Shown here piece by piece: positions 37,985-46,501 of a stretch of 64,000 nucleotides of DNA. Every line of letters starts with the position of its first letter. Position 1 is the stretch's first letter. Origin of the DNA: Aromatoleum petrolei (GTDB lineage Bacteria > Pseudomonadota > Gammaproteobacteria > Burkholderiales > Rhodocyclaceae); assembly GCF_017894385.1 (NCBI RefSeq), contig NZ_CP059560.1, positions 4,782,501-4,846,500 of the forward strand, in the 5' to 3' direction. Under the pieces are notes generated by a model. The model was not told where the DNA came from, ran no database searches, and saw nothing but the letters and a program-made list of their open reading frames with translations. Both the position numbers and the translations under genes were made by a program.

Positions 37985-40191
37985 ATAGAATCATCTGTGT
38001 GGCAGCCTTCCTCGTGGGCCTGGTCGCCGTGTCGTGGGTCGGCGCCGGATACGTGGGTACCAGCGCGCTGGCGCTGACGATGACGGCAATCATCGGCGCG
38101 GTGTATGTGACGGGCGCGGCGGAACTGCGGCGCTTCCACTGCACCACGGGCGCTCTGGCGCGGGCGCTCGACGGGATTCCGGCGGATCTGTCGCATCCGG
38201 ACGAATGGCTGCGCCAGCTGCCGCCGTCCGTGCAGAATCCGGTGCGCCTGCGCATCGAAGGCGAGCGCGCGGGTCTGCCCGGCCCTGCGATGACCCCCTA
38301 TCTCGTGGGCCTGCTGGTGTTGCTGGGCATGCTCGGCACCTTCCTCGGCATGGTCGTGACGCTCAACGGCGCGGTCATCGCGCTGGAGAGCACCACCAAT
38401 CTGGAGGCGATCCGTTCTTCGCTCGCGGCGCCGGTGCGTGGCCTGGGGGTCGCGTTCGGCACCTCCGTGGCGGGCGTCGCGGCCTCGGCGATGCTGGGGC
38501 TGATCTCGGCCGTGTGCCGGCGCGAGCGCATGCGGGTCGCGCAGCTCCTCGAGACCCGCATCGGAACCTCGCTGCGCGGCTTCTCGCTCGCGCATCAGCG
38601 GCAGGAAACCTTCAAGGCCCTGCAACTGCAGGCGCGCGTGCTGCCGGAGCTGGTCGACAAGCTGCAGGCGATGATGGAGCAGATGGACCGGCAGGGCAGG
38701 GAGCTGAACGAGCGCCTCGTGGCCGGGCAGGAGCGCTTCCATCGCGATGCGCGCGAGGTGTATTCCGAACTGGCCTCGTCGGTGGACAAGTCGCTCAGGA
38801 CCAGCCTGGGCGAAAGCGCCCGCCTCGCCGGCGAGACCATCCGCCCCGCCGTGGCCGAGACGATGGACGGCATCGCGCGCGAGACCAGCGCGCTGCGGGC
38901 GCGGCTTGCCGAGGCGGTGCAGGCGCAGCTGGAAGGGATCTCGACGCGCTTCGACGGCAGCGTCACTCGGGTTGCCGAGACCTGGAACGCCGCGCTGGCG
39001 ACGCACGAGCGCACCAGCGAAGAACTGAGCCGCGGGATGCAGGGGGTGCTGGGCGCCTTCGGCGAGACTTTCGAGCGGCGCTCGGCCGCGCTGCTGGACT
39101 CGGTGGAAACGGCCCACGCGAGCCTGCGGTCCGATCTGGCCGCCACCACTTCGACGTTGGCGCAGGACACGGCCGCGCTCCAGACGCGTCTTGCCGATAC
39201 CGTCGAACGACAGCTCGACGGCGTGTCGACGCGCTTCGGCGACACGGCGGCGACCGTCGCCGCAAACTGGGCGTCAGCTCTCGCCAGCCACGAGCGCACC
39301 AGCGAACATCTCGCTAAGGACCTGCGCAAATCGCTCGAGACCTTCGCCGAGAATTTCGCGCAACGTTCGGCCGCGCTGGTGGCGGCGATCGGTGAATCCA
39401 CCGCCGCGCAGCAGGCGCGGCAGGCCGCGGCCGACGAGGCACGCCTCGTGGCGCAAACGCAGGCGCTGGAGTCGATGGCGGCTTCGCTGCAGCAGGAGTG
39501 GCACGCGGCCGGCGCACAGACGCTCGCGCGGCAGGAACAGATCTGCACGACGCTGGGCGAGACGGCGCACGAGATCGCCGCCGCGGCACGGGCCCAGGCC
39601 AGCGGCACCATCGAGGAGGTCGCCCGGCTCATGCACACGGCCGCGGAAGCGCCGCGTGCCGCGGCCGAGGTCATCGGCCAGCTGCGCCAGGAGCTCTCGG
39701 CGAGCATCGCGCGCGATAACGGGCTGCTCGAGGAACGCAGCCGCATCATGGAGACACTCGCGACGCTGCTGTCGGCGATCAACCACGCGTCGACCGAGCA
39801 GCGATCGGCGATCGACGCCCTGGTGGCCTCCGCGACCGGCCTGCTCGAGTGCGCCGGCAGCCGTTTCGCGGCGAACATCGAGGCGGAATCGGCGCGGATC
39901 GCGGACGTGGCGGGCGAGATCAGCGGAGGCGCCGCCGAGGTGGCGAGCCTGGGTGAGGCCTTCGGCGCAGCCGTGCAGCGCTTCGCCGAGTCCGGCGACC
40001 GGATGATGGTGACGCTGGCGCGCATCGAAGGTGCGCTCGACAAGTCGCTCGCGCGCAGCGATGAGCAACTCGCCTACTACGTCGCACAGGCGCGCGAGAT
40101 CATCGACTTGTCGATCATGTCGCAGCGGCAGATCGTCGAGGATCTGCAGCAGCTCTCCGGCAAGCAGGCGTCGCTTGTCGGCGAGGGGTGA
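37981..40191 (+). CDS. DUF802 protein: MotA/ExbB/ZorA-like membrane core with long coiled-coil tail
   Basis: 736 residues. Four hydrophobic segments lie near residues 4-22, 25-45, 107-130 (YLVGLLVLLGMLGTFLGMVV) and 154-178 (GLGVAFGTSVAGVAASAMLG). The last two carry the Gly-rich MotA/TolQ/ExbB proton-channel signature. The remaining 550 residues are a long helical, Ala/Glu-rich tail. It contains two clear repeats of about 95 residues with AETWNAALATHERTSEEL (about 331) and AANWASALASHERTSEHL (about 426). This layout, a MotA-type core plus long intracellular tail, is that of ZorA in Zorya defence. The gene is coupled to DUF3348 and ends 2 bases before the OmpA gene. Confidence 0.8.
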   Translation: MNRIICVAAFLVGLVAVSWVGAGYVGTSALALTMTAIIGAVYVTGAAELRRFHCTTGALARALDGIPADLSHPDEWLRQLPPSVQNPVRLRIEGERAGLPGPAMTPYLVGLLVLLGMLGTFLGMVVTLNGAVIALESTTNLEAIRSSLAAPVRGLGVAFGTSVAGVAASAMLGLISAVCRRERMRVAQLLETRIGTSLRGFSLAHQRQETFKALQLQARVLPELVDKLQAMMEQMDRQGRELNERLVAGQERFHRDAREVYSELASSVDKSLRTSLGESARLAGETIRPAVAETMDGIARETSALRARLAEAVQAQLEGISTRFDGSVTRVAETWNAALATHERTSEELSRGMQGVLGAFGETFERRSAALLDSVETAHASLRSDLAATTSTLAQDTAALQTRLADTVERQLDGVSTRFGDTAATVAANWASALASHERTSEHLAKDLRKSLETFAENFAQRSAALVAAIGESTAAQQARQAAADEARLVAQTQALESMAASLQQEWHAAGAQTLARQEQICTTLGETAHEIAAAARAQASGTIEEVARLMHTAAEAPRAAAEVIGQLRQELSASIARDNGLLEERSRIMETLATLLSAINHASTEQRSAIDALVASATGLLECAGSRFAANIEAESARIADVAGEISGGAAEVASLGEAFGAAVQRFAESGDRMMVTLARIEGALDKSLARSDEQLAYYVAQAREIIDLSIMSQRQIVEDLQQLSGKQASLVGEG

Positions 40192-40193
40192 GC

Positions 40194-40838
40194 ATGGACG
40201 AGTTCGACGGCGGCCTCGAGAATTCGACGACTGTCTGGGCGGTATTCGGCGACCTGATGTCGGGCCTGCTGGGAGCCTTTGTGCTGATCCTCGTCGGCGT
40301 GCTTGGCGTGCAGCTGGATCTGGTGAGTAGCCTGGAAGCGGAGGTGCAGAAGCGCCGCATCGAGGAGCAGCGCCGCGAGGCACTGGAAAAGGCGCTTGCG
40401 GTGCCGCTCGCCGCCGGGCGCGTGACGCTCGACGACGGTCGCATAGGCATCAGCGGCAGCGTGCTGTTCGAGCTCAACTCGGACAAACTGCAGCCCGAAG
40501 GCCGCCAGTTGCTGAAGAGCCTCGCGCCGCCGCTGGGCGCGTACCTGTCGGTCAACGATGAAATGCTCATGGTGAGCGGCTTCACCGATGACCGCCCGGT
40601 GCGCGACAGCAACCGCCAGTTCGCCGACAACCTCGAACTGTCCGCGCAGCGCGCCCTGACCGTGACGCGGGCGCTGATCGACGAGGGTATCCCGGCTAGC
40701 TCGGTATTTGCAGCGGCGTTTGGCCAGGAGCAGCCGGTCGCGTCCAATGCCGACGAGGAAGGGCGTTCGCGGAACCGGCGCGTCGAAATGGCACCGGTTC
40801 CCAAGTCAGGCAAAGCCGACGCAGCGGTCAATGGCTGA
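40194..40838 (+). CDS. MotB/ZorB-like OmpA-family protein
   Basis: 214 residues. The N-terminal segment VWAVFGDLMSGLLGAFVLIL is a single membrane helix with an acid (Asp20) at its entry, as in MotB and ZorB, where the Asp carries protons or ions. A short helical linker leads to a periplasmic OmpA peptidoglycan-binding domain: LFELNSDKLQPEGRQLL, VSGFTDDRPVRDSN, LSAQRALTVTRALID and GRSRNRRVEM. It directly follows the MotA-like gene, with GAGGGG as ribosome-binding site; an in-frame GTG lies six bases upstream. It overlaps the DUF2894 gene by 8 bases. Confidence 0.85.
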   Translation: MDEFDGGLENSTTVWAVFGDLMSGLLGAFVLILVGVLGVQLDLVSSLEAEVQKRRIEEQRREALEKALAVPLAAGRVTLDDGRIGISGSVLFELNSDKLQPEGRQLLKSLAPPLGAYLSVNDEMLMVSGFTDDRPVRDSNRQFADNLELSAQRALTVTRALIDEGIPASSVFAAAFGQEQPVASNADEEGRSRNRRVEMAPVPKSGKADAAVNG

Positions 40839-41574
40839 AGACGCTTTCCCGTCCGCAGACGTGCTGGTCGACGCCCTGCGCGCACGCAATGCCGAGCGTG
40901 TCGATCCGGTCGCCCTGCGCTTCGTCGAGGCCCTCGCACGCCGTGCCACGGACGGCTGCGAGGCGGCGCGCGCGGCCGTCCGGCGCCGGCTGGCGCAGGC
41001 CGTGTCCAATTGCCACGAGCGGCTCGACGCCGCCGGCCGGGCGGCGGACGATGTGTTCGCACGCGGGGCCGCGCGTTTCCCCGATTCCGTGGGAGCGCTG
41101 CAGCAATACCGCGAGGCCGGTGATGTGGCCGGCCTGCATTGCCTGTTGGCGCGGCTGGAGGGACAGGGCGCCGCCTCGCCCCTGGGCGGGCTGCTCGACC
41201 ACATCGGTCGCGACGTGCCCGAGTCCGCGGGTGGTTCCTCTTCCAGCAAGATAGGGGCGCCGCCTCCCGTAACCCGCGAGCTCAAGTCGCTGAGCTACTT
41301 CCGCAGCACCTGGTCGCGGCTCAGTCTCGAGCGGCAGCTGTCCGAAGCCTTCGCCCAGGCGCCCGAAAACGCCGGGCCGCTCAACTCGCATCACCTCGTG
41401 CTGCAGGCGCTGGGGCAGATGCGTGACATCTCGCCCGAATATCTGCGCGAGTTCATGTCCTACGTCGACGCCCTGCAGTGGCTGGAGCAGGCCGACAACA
41501 GCCGCATTCCCGCCCGCAACAGCACGGTGCGCAAAAGCGCCGCTCGGGGCGAGCGCGAGAAGAAGCGCAGGTAG
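40831..41574 (+). CDS. DUF2894 protein, last gene of the DUF802/OmpA cluster
   Basis: 247 residues, soluble, no signal peptide. The conserved C-terminal half reads KSLSYFRSTWSRLSLERQLS, then PLNSHHLVLQALGQMRDISP and REFMSYVDALQWLEQ, ending in a very basic tail. The N-terminal half is Ala/Arg-rich and helical. It overlaps the OmpA gene by 8 bases, so all four genes of the cluster are coupled or nearly so. No nuclease, helicase or other enzyme motif was found. Function unknown; probably a cytoplasmic partner. Confidence 0.75.
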   Translation: MAEDAFPSADVLVDALRARNAERVDPVALRFVEALARRATDGCEAARAAVRRRLAQAVSNCHERLDAAGRAADDVFARGAARFPDSVGALQQYREAGDVAGLHCLLARLEGQGAASPLGGLLDHIGRDVPESAGGSSSSKIGAPPPVTRELKSLSYFRSTWSRLSLERQLSEAFAQAPENAGPLNSHHLVLQALGQMRDISPEYLREFMSYVDALQWLEQADNSRIPARNSTVRKSAARGEREKKRR

Positions 41575-41656
41575 TTCGTCGAAGGCCGTCAATCCCCACG
41601 CCAAATCGTGTTGTCTTCCCTGTCACTGGCGGTCGGATTGCTAGTAATCTATTCAA

Positions 41657-42979
41657 ATGTTTAGCACCGCACACGGCGACCACCTGCCCAGTCTTGTCGA
41701 TCTGCTGCTCGACGCGGTGTTTCTCGTCGACTCCGACGGACGTATCGCCTACGTGAGCGCCGCCTGCGAGCGCATGCTCGGTTACACGCCGCAGGAGATG
41801 ATCGGGCGGGAGCTGTTGGAGTTCCTCGTCCCCGAAGACCGGGAGCGGACCGTCGCAGAGGCCGGTGAAGTCGTCGCGGGGCGCTCGCGGATCGGTTTCG
41901 AGAACCGCTACATCCACAAGGACGGCCGTCACGTCCACCTCATGTGGTCCGCGCGCTGGTCCGAACGGGAGCGGTTGCGCATAGGCGTGGCACGCGACGT
42001 CTCCGAACTGAAGCACGCCGAGGCCATCCAGCGGGCCACCTACGCGATCTCCGAAGCCGCTCACGAAGCCGAGGATCTCGACGTCCTGCTGCGCGAGATC
42101 CATCGCATCATCGCCACGCTGGTGCCGCTGGCGGGTCTCGCCCTGGCGACTTGCGACAGGCGGACGGGGCAGCTTGCCTTCTCCTACCAGCGGGACTGTC
42201 ACGGCAATCCGCTGCCCCTGCACGAACCGGTCGCATGCGACTTCTGCTCCAAGGTGATCTGTGGCGGCAGGCCGGTCTACCTGCGTGATGGGGCGCTGGG
42301 CGCGCTCTCGGGCGACGACGAAGCCTGGTTCGCGATCCCGCTGATCGCGCAACATGAGACGATCGGTGCCCTGGTGCTGCAAGGCGATTCCGGCAAGGAC
42401 TACACGGAAAAGGACAGGGAGCTGCTGCATTACGTCGCCGAACAGGTAGCGATCGCAATCGATCGTGCCCAGCTCAAGGCCGAATTGCTGCGGGCGGCCC
42501 GCTACGATGAATTGACCGGCCTGCCGAACCGGCGCTTCTTCAACGACCGCATCAAGGCGGTCGTCGCCCGAAGCATGCGCAATCAGGCGCGCATGGCGCT
42601 GCTGTACATCGATCTCGACGATTTCAAACAGGTTAACGACTCGCTCGGGCACGCGAGCGGTGATCAGCTGCTGCAGGAGGTTGCGCGGCGGATTCAGCGC
42701 TGCGTGCGCGGGACCGACACGGTCGCCCGCCTTGGCGGTGATGAATTCGTCGTCCTGCTCGACGACTTGCACACGCCGGATGACGCCCGCGGCGTCGCCG
42801 ACAAAATCCGCGAAGCGGTGAGCCACCCGGTCGACCTCGGTTCATGCGTCCTGCGTACACAGGCCAGTATCGGCATTGCCGTGTATCCGGATCACGGCCA
42901 GGAAATCGACCGGATCCTGCAGTACGCCGACATGGCGATGTACGAGGACAAGCGGAACAAGACCTTGCAGGCGATGTAG
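41657..42979 (+). CDS. PAS-GAF-GGDEF diguanylate cyclase
   Basis: 440 residues, no membrane segment. A PAS domain (about 10-125, DAVFLVDSDGRIAYVSAACE) is followed by a GAF-like domain (about 140-270) and a GGDEF domain (about 285-440). The active-site motif RLGGDEFVVLL is intact, and the inhibitory I-site RGTD sits five residues before it, so product inhibition is likely. It makes c-di-GMP from GTP. A Cys-rich stretch in the GAF region (ACDFCSKVICGG) might bind a metal or sense redox. Single gene, about 80 bases after DUF2894. Confidence 0.9.
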   Translation: MFSTAHGDHLPSLVDLLLDAVFLVDSDGRIAYVSAACERMLGYTPQEMIGRELLEFLVPEDRERTVAEAGEVVAGRSRIGFENRYIHKDGRHVHLMWSARWSERERLRIGVARDVSELKHAEAIQRATYAISEAAHEAEDLDVLLREIHRIIATLVPLAGLALATCDRRTGQLAFSYQRDCHGNPLPLHEPVACDFCSKVICGGRPVYLRDGALGALSGDDEAWFAIPLIAQHETIGALVLQGDSGKDYTEKDRELLHYVAEQVAIAIDRAQLKAELLRAARYDELTGLPNRRFFNDRIKAVVARSMRNQARMALLYIDLDDFKQVNDSLGHASGDQLLQEVARRIQRCVRGTDTVARLGGDEFVVLLDDLHTPDDARGVADKIREAVSHPVDLGSCVLRTQASIGIAVYPDHGQEIDRILQYADMAMYEDKRNKTLQAM

Positions 42980-43126
42980 CCGGGCTGACGACGGCGCCGG
43001 GAGGCGGCGTCGCGCCCTGGTCGGGCAGCGCATGCGGGTGGCCTCAACGGCTGCCCCGCGAATGAATCGTGTGCAGCCCGGTGTTCCGCTGTCCGGTCCT
43101 CGCGCGCATCGGTTGGGGCCGGGATG

Positions 43127-43717
43127 TCAATCGAGGCAGCATGCGGCTTCTGCGGGTTCCTCGCAGCCGCAGTGGACCTGTCCGGCAATGTGGCGGTGAA
43201 TCGACCTGAAGCGTTCCTGCACCGTGTCGCCGAAGATCGGGTCCGAAGCGAAATGGATCGCCGAATCGACGAGAAACCAATCGTCGTCGCTCAGCGAAGC
43301 GTCCAGTCGCGGGAAAATCTCGCGCTCTTCGGTGTCCATGTGATCCTTCAGAAACACCACGTAGTCGTGGACGTCCGCCTGCAAGGTCGCGCGTGGCATC
43401 ATCGTTCCCGCGGCAGCGGCGGCCAGGTCCGTGGCCAACCTTGCGCTGCTCTCGGCAATTGAACGGTGCTCGCCCGTGAGATGTTCGATCAAGGGTCTGG
43501 CCTGGGGGTCGTGGGCGAGCAGGCGGCCGAACGCTTCATCCTCGCGTGGATGGTGGTAGTGGTCCGGGTACTGCGTCATGTAATACACGATGTCCGCCAT
43601 CAAATCGTAATCGAGCTCGTCGCCGTCGACGAAGTTGGCGATCAGCGCCTCGAGCAGATCGAGCAGCTTGCGGTAATTGGCGTGCTCGGCGCGCCATTTC
43701 TGAACATGTGCGGTCAT
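43127..43717 (-). CDS. Hemerythrin (HHE) domain protein
   Basis: 196 residues. Candidate di-iron ligands are His and Glu in RAEHANYRKLL, QYPDHYHHPREDEAFGRL, LTGEHRSIAES and FLKDHMDTEEREIFP, the hemerythrin/HHE pattern. The C-terminus is Cys-rich (VHCGCEEPAEAACCLD), which is unusual and may bind metal. The start MTAHVQKW has an AGGAG site. It is divergent from the ferredoxin gene, sharing a 189-base region with a Crp/Fnr-type site. Likely roles are oxygen or nitric oxide sensing or Fe-S repair; not determinable here. Confidence 0.85.
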   Translation of the reverse strand: MTAHVQKWRAEHANYRKLLDLLEALIANFVDGDELDYDLMADIVYYMTQYPDHYHHPREDEAFGRLLAHDPQARPLIEHLTGEHRSIAESSARLATDLAAAAAGTMMPRATLQADVHDYVVFLKDHMDTEEREIFPRLDASLSDDDWFLVDSAIHFASDPIFGDTVQERFRSIHRHIAGQVHCGCEEPAEAACCLD

Positions 43718-43821
43718 GACGATCTCCTGCAGTCGTTGGGGTAACACTGGCGCTCCGGCTGGCTCTATCCGGCGCCGGTGTGCGCGGTGTAGTTAATGCT
43801 ATGGAGGCGGGCTGGTGGGGG

Positions 43822-43839
43822 GAATGACTTTTGTCATTC
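43822..43839. promoter_or_regulatory. Crp/Fnr-type palindrome upstream of fdxA
   Basis: GAATGAC-TTTT-GTCATTC has perfect 7-base arms and the TGA-N6-TCA core of Crp/Fnr-family sites. A TACATT -10-like element lies at 43861-43866, which would put the site centre near -42, the class II activator position. The inner bases differ from the Fnr consensus (C/G in place of T/A). Confidence 0.5.
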
Positions 43840-43906
43840 AGCGTGGCCAGGTCCGGGGCTTACATTGCTCCCACACCCCAACCGAACAGCCTGTGAGAGC
43901 AAAGCC

Positions 43907-44230
43907 ATGACCTACGTTGTCACCGAAGCCTGCATCAAGTGCAAGCACACCGATTGTGTCGATGTTTGCCCGGTCGACGCTTTTCGCGAAGGCCCGAATT
44001 TTCTCGTGATCGACCCGCAGGAATGCATTGACTGCACGCTGTGCGTCGCCGAGTGCCCGGTCGATGCGATCTATGCCGAGGACGATGTGCCGACCGATCA
44101 GCGGCACTTCATCGCGCTCAACGAGGAACTGGCAAAGGTCTGGATCCCGATCGTCGAGGTCAAGCCCGCACCTCCGGATGCGGGCGTGTGGGCAAAGGTG
44201 AAGGACAAGCTCGGTCTGCTCGAACGTTGA
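43907..44230 (+). CDS. fdxA: 7Fe ferredoxin FdxA
   Basis: 107-residue cytoplasmic ferredoxin. The first cluster motif is [18 protein letters not shown] and the second [16 protein letters not shown], the pattern of 3Fe-4S plus 4Fe-4S ferredoxins of the Azotobacter FdI type. The C-terminal 45 residues wrap round the fold as in that family. A Crp/Fnr-type palindrome precedes it. It is convergent with the Crp/Fnr regulator gene, 25 bases away. It could serve low-oxygen electron transfer. Confidence 0.93.
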   Translation: MTYVVTEACIKCKHTDCVDVCPVDAFREGPNFLVIDPQECIDCTLCVAECPVDAIYAEDDVPTDQRHFIALNEELAKVWIPIVEVKPAPPDAGVWAKVKDKLGLLER

Positions 44231-44255
44231 GCAGCCGTCGAGGGCGTCGCGGCGC

Positions 44256-45020
44256 TCAGGACTCGACGATCCGCTCCAGCATGTCGGGGCGCATGATCTC
44301 GATCCGACCGGGTCGCGACGCGATCCAGCCGGCCTTCTGCCACCGGCTCAAAATGCGGATCACGGTTTCGACCCGCGCGCTCACGAGTTGGCTGAGTTCG
44401 TCGCGGGCGAGATGCACGTCGATGATGACACTGCCCGTGGCCGTCGTTCGACCGAACCGCTCGATCAGGTAATGCATCAGCGCCGCCAGGCGGCGCGGCA
44501 CCGAGCCGGCGCTGACGATGTCGATCTTCGCGCGCAGCGCGACGGTGTGCCGCAGCAGTGCGCGGTTGATCGCGCGCCCGACAGCGATGGAATTGTCGAG
44601 GGCGTCCCGCAGGGTATCGGCACGAATCGACAGCAACTCGACCGGTTCGCCGAGTGCGATGGCGTCTGCGGGAAAGATGCCATCTTCGAGCGCCGCCGCA
44701 AGGCCGACTGCCTCGCCGCGCCGGAACAGGCCCATCAGGATGCCCTCGCCGCTTGGCGTCATCTGGCGGATCTGGATTACCCCGGATTCGATGACCGAAA
44801 ACCAGCTCGCACGCTCCCCGGCGTACCACAGCGATTCACCGGCTTCCAGGCGGCGCGGGCGCGTGCCTTGCGCAAGATGCCGGAGATCGTCCAGCCCCAC
44901 ATGCGCGAACAGTTCGAGCGTGCCGAGTCGCTGTGCCAGCGCGTCGGCGAATACACCGCCGCGCCCTTCCGATGTGGCGGGCGGGGGATGCAGGAGTGAG
45001 AAGGGCGGGGCGTGTCCCAT
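44256..45020 (-). CDS. Crp/Fnr-family transcriptional regulator
   Basis: 254 residues. A cyclic-nucleotide-binding-like beta-barrel (about 35-150; SLWYAGERASWFSVIESGVI) and a winged helix (about 170-250) with recognition region LARDELSQLVSARVETVIRI are present. The N-terminal cysteines that hold the Fe-S cluster in Fnr are absent, so it does not sense oxygen in that way; it is nearer Dnr/NnrR or other non-Fnr classes. The start at MGHAPPFS is the most upstream in-frame ATG and has a weak site. It follows sdhB on the same strand after 33 bases and may be cotranscribed. Targets might include the palindrome before fdxA. Confidence 0.85.
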   Translation of the reverse strand: MGHAPPFSLLHPPPATSEGRGGVFADALAQRLGTLELFAHVGLDDLRHLAQGTRPRRLEAGESLWYAGERASWFSVIESGVIQIRQMTPSGEGILMGLFRRGEAVGLAAALEDGIFPADAIALGEPVELLSIRADTLRDALDNSIAVGRAINRALLRHTVALRAKIDIVSAGSVPRRLAALMHYLIERFGRTTATGSVIIDVHLARDELSQLVSARVETVIRILSRWQKAGWIASRPGRIEIMRPDMLERIVES

Positions 45021-45053
45021 GGCGTTCTCGAAATGCCGTTCGGCAGGGCGCCG

Positions 45054-45749
45054 CTACGAGGACTCGCGCACCAGCGCCTGGCGGATGCGCTCGATCGCGT
45101 GCGACGGGCTCAGTCCCTTGGGACAGACTTCGGTGCAGTTCATGATCGTGCGACAGCGGTACAGACGATACACGTCGTCAAGGTAGGCGAGCCGCTCGGC
45201 GGTGGCAGTGTCGCGCGAATCGGAGATGAAGCGGTAAGCCTGCAGCAGCCCGGCCGGGCCGATGAATTTGTCCGGATTCCACCAAAACGATGGACAGAAG
45301 GAACTGCAGCACGCACACAGGATGCACTCGTAAAGTCCGTTCAGCTTTTCGCGCTCGGCCGGCGATTGCAGGCGCTCGCGCTCGGGCGGCGGGGTATCGT
45401 TGATCAGGTAGGGCTTGATCGAGTGGTAGTGCGCGAAAAACTGCGTCATGTCGACGATAAGGTCGCGAATCACCGGGAAGCCCGGCAAGGGCCGCAGCAC
45501 GACCGGCTCCTTCAGTCCCGCCAGCGGCGTGAGGCACGCCAGCCCGTTGCGGCCGTTGATGTTCATCGCATCCGACCCGCACACGCCTTCGCGGCAGGAG
45601 CGGCGGAACGACAGGCTGTCGTCGATCGTCCTGAGCCGCATCAGCGCGTCGAGGAGCTTCTTGTCGCCTGCCTCCAGCGCGAGCTCGTAATCCTGCATGT
45701 GCGGCTGCACATCGGTTTCGGGATTGAAGCGATAGATGCTCAACCGCAT
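45054..45749 (-). CDS. sdhB: Succinate dehydrogenase iron-sulfur subunit
   Basis: 231 residues. The 2Fe-2S motif SCREGVCGSDAMNINGRNGL and the following Cys are intact. The 4Fe-4S motif CILCACCSSFCPSFWW and the 3Fe-4S motif CRTIMNCTEVCPKGL are also intact. Length is normal. A perfect AAGGAG site precedes the ATG. It lies only 24 bases after sdhD: the flavoprotein gene sdhA, normally between sdhD and sdhB, is absent. The protein looks functional and so would need a flavoprotein encoded elsewhere. Confidence 0.95.
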   Translation of the reverse strand: MRLSIYRFNPETDVQPHMQDYELALEAGDKKLLDALMRLRTIDDSLSFRRSCREGVCGSDAMNINGRNGLACLTPLAGLKEPVVLRPLPGFPVIRDLIVDMTQFFAHYHSIKPYLINDTPPPERERLQSPAEREKLNGLYECILCACCSSFCPSFWWNPDKFIGPAGLLQAYRFISDSRDTATAERLAYLDDVYRLYRCRTIMNCTEVCPKGLSPSHAIERIRQALVRESS

Positions 45750-45773
45750 GATTGCTCCTTGACGCGGCCGCCC

Positions 45774-46118
45774 TTACGCGCCGCCGGTGAAATGCACCGC
45801 CATCGTCAGCAGGACACGGATCACGATCGCGAACAGGATTACCCCGACCAGTGCGAGCAGGGCAAGGCGCAGTGCCGGCGAGTGGATGTAGTCGAGGGCG
45901 ATGTCGCGAACGCCGATCCATCCGTGCAGGGCCAGGGCAGCGAAGAACACGACGATCAGCACGGACCCGTGCGTGCTGGTCGCCAGGGTGTCCCAGCGCT
46001 CGTAGTCGAGCGGGGGGCCGCCCAGCAGCGTCGCCGCGCCCAACGCAAGCAGGAACAGCAGCACCAACGCTGTCACGCGCTGCAGCACCCAGGCTCGTTG
46101 ACCGAGGAACAGCCTCAT
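45774..46118 (-). CDS. sdhD: Succinate dehydrogenase membrane anchor SdhD
   Basis: 114 residues with three membrane segments (about 12-33, 48-70, 88-108). The segment FFAALALHGWIGVRDIALDY carries the His and Asp-Tyr typical of SdhD. The start overlaps the sdhC stop (ATGA). Its stop is 24 bases before sdhB, with no trace of sdhA between. Confidence 0.9.
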   Translation of the reverse strand: MRLFLGQRAWVLQRVTALVLLFLLALGAATLLGGPPLDYERWDTLATSTHGSVLIVVFFAALALHGWIGVRDIALDYIHSPALRLALLALVGVILFAIVIRVLLTMAVHFTGGA

Positions 46119-46501
46119 GAGAGCCACCTCGCAGCGGCGAAGAGGGCGATGACTGCCGCCGCGACGATCGCAGCCCGCGCACTCGCGCGCGCCTGCGGCA
46201 GAGCGCTGCCGATGCCCGCATCCATCAGCAGGTGCCGTATCCCGGCGAGCAGATGATGCGTCGCAGCCCAGACGAAAAGGACCACGAGCGCCGCCCGCCA
46301 CCGCGCGGATACGAGATCACGCAATGCCAGGAAGTCGGCCTCGCTGCGCAGCGAGCGATCGAGCGCGAGCGCCAGCAGCGGCAGGCTGAGCACCAGCAAC
46401 ACGCCGGAAATCCTGTGCCCGATCGACGCTATTGCTCCAATGGGGAAGCGGATCTGCAAGAGATTCAGGAATTTTGGCGCAGCTCCCACGCGTGCTCGCA
46501 T
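46115..46501 (-). CDS. sdhC: Succinate dehydrogenase cytochrome b556 subunit SdhC
   Basis: 128 residues, three membrane segments. The N-terminal FLNLLQIRFPIGAIASIGHRISG and the haem-ligand region ATHHLLAGIRHLLMDAG are the SdhC signatures. The start MRARVGAAP was preferred over a Met 12 codons upstream because it matches other SdhC N-termini and follows GGAGACGG. It heads the incomplete sdhCDB set. Confidence 0.92.
   Translation of the reverse strand: MRARVGAAPKFLNLLQIRFPIGAIASIGHRISGVLLVLSLPLLALALDRSLRSEADFLALRDLVSARWRAALVVLFVWAATHHLLAGIRHLLMDAGIGSALPQARASARAAIVAAAVIALFAAARWLS

Noticed and set aside
37199..41574. Calling the DUF802/OmpA cassette a Zorya system outright
   Set aside because: No ZorC, ZorD helicase or ZorE nuclease gene is present. 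Only the membrane pair resembles ZorAB.
44256..45020. Assignment of the Crp/Fnr regulator as oxygen-sensing Fnr
   Set aside because: The N-terminal cysteine ligands of Fnr are missing.
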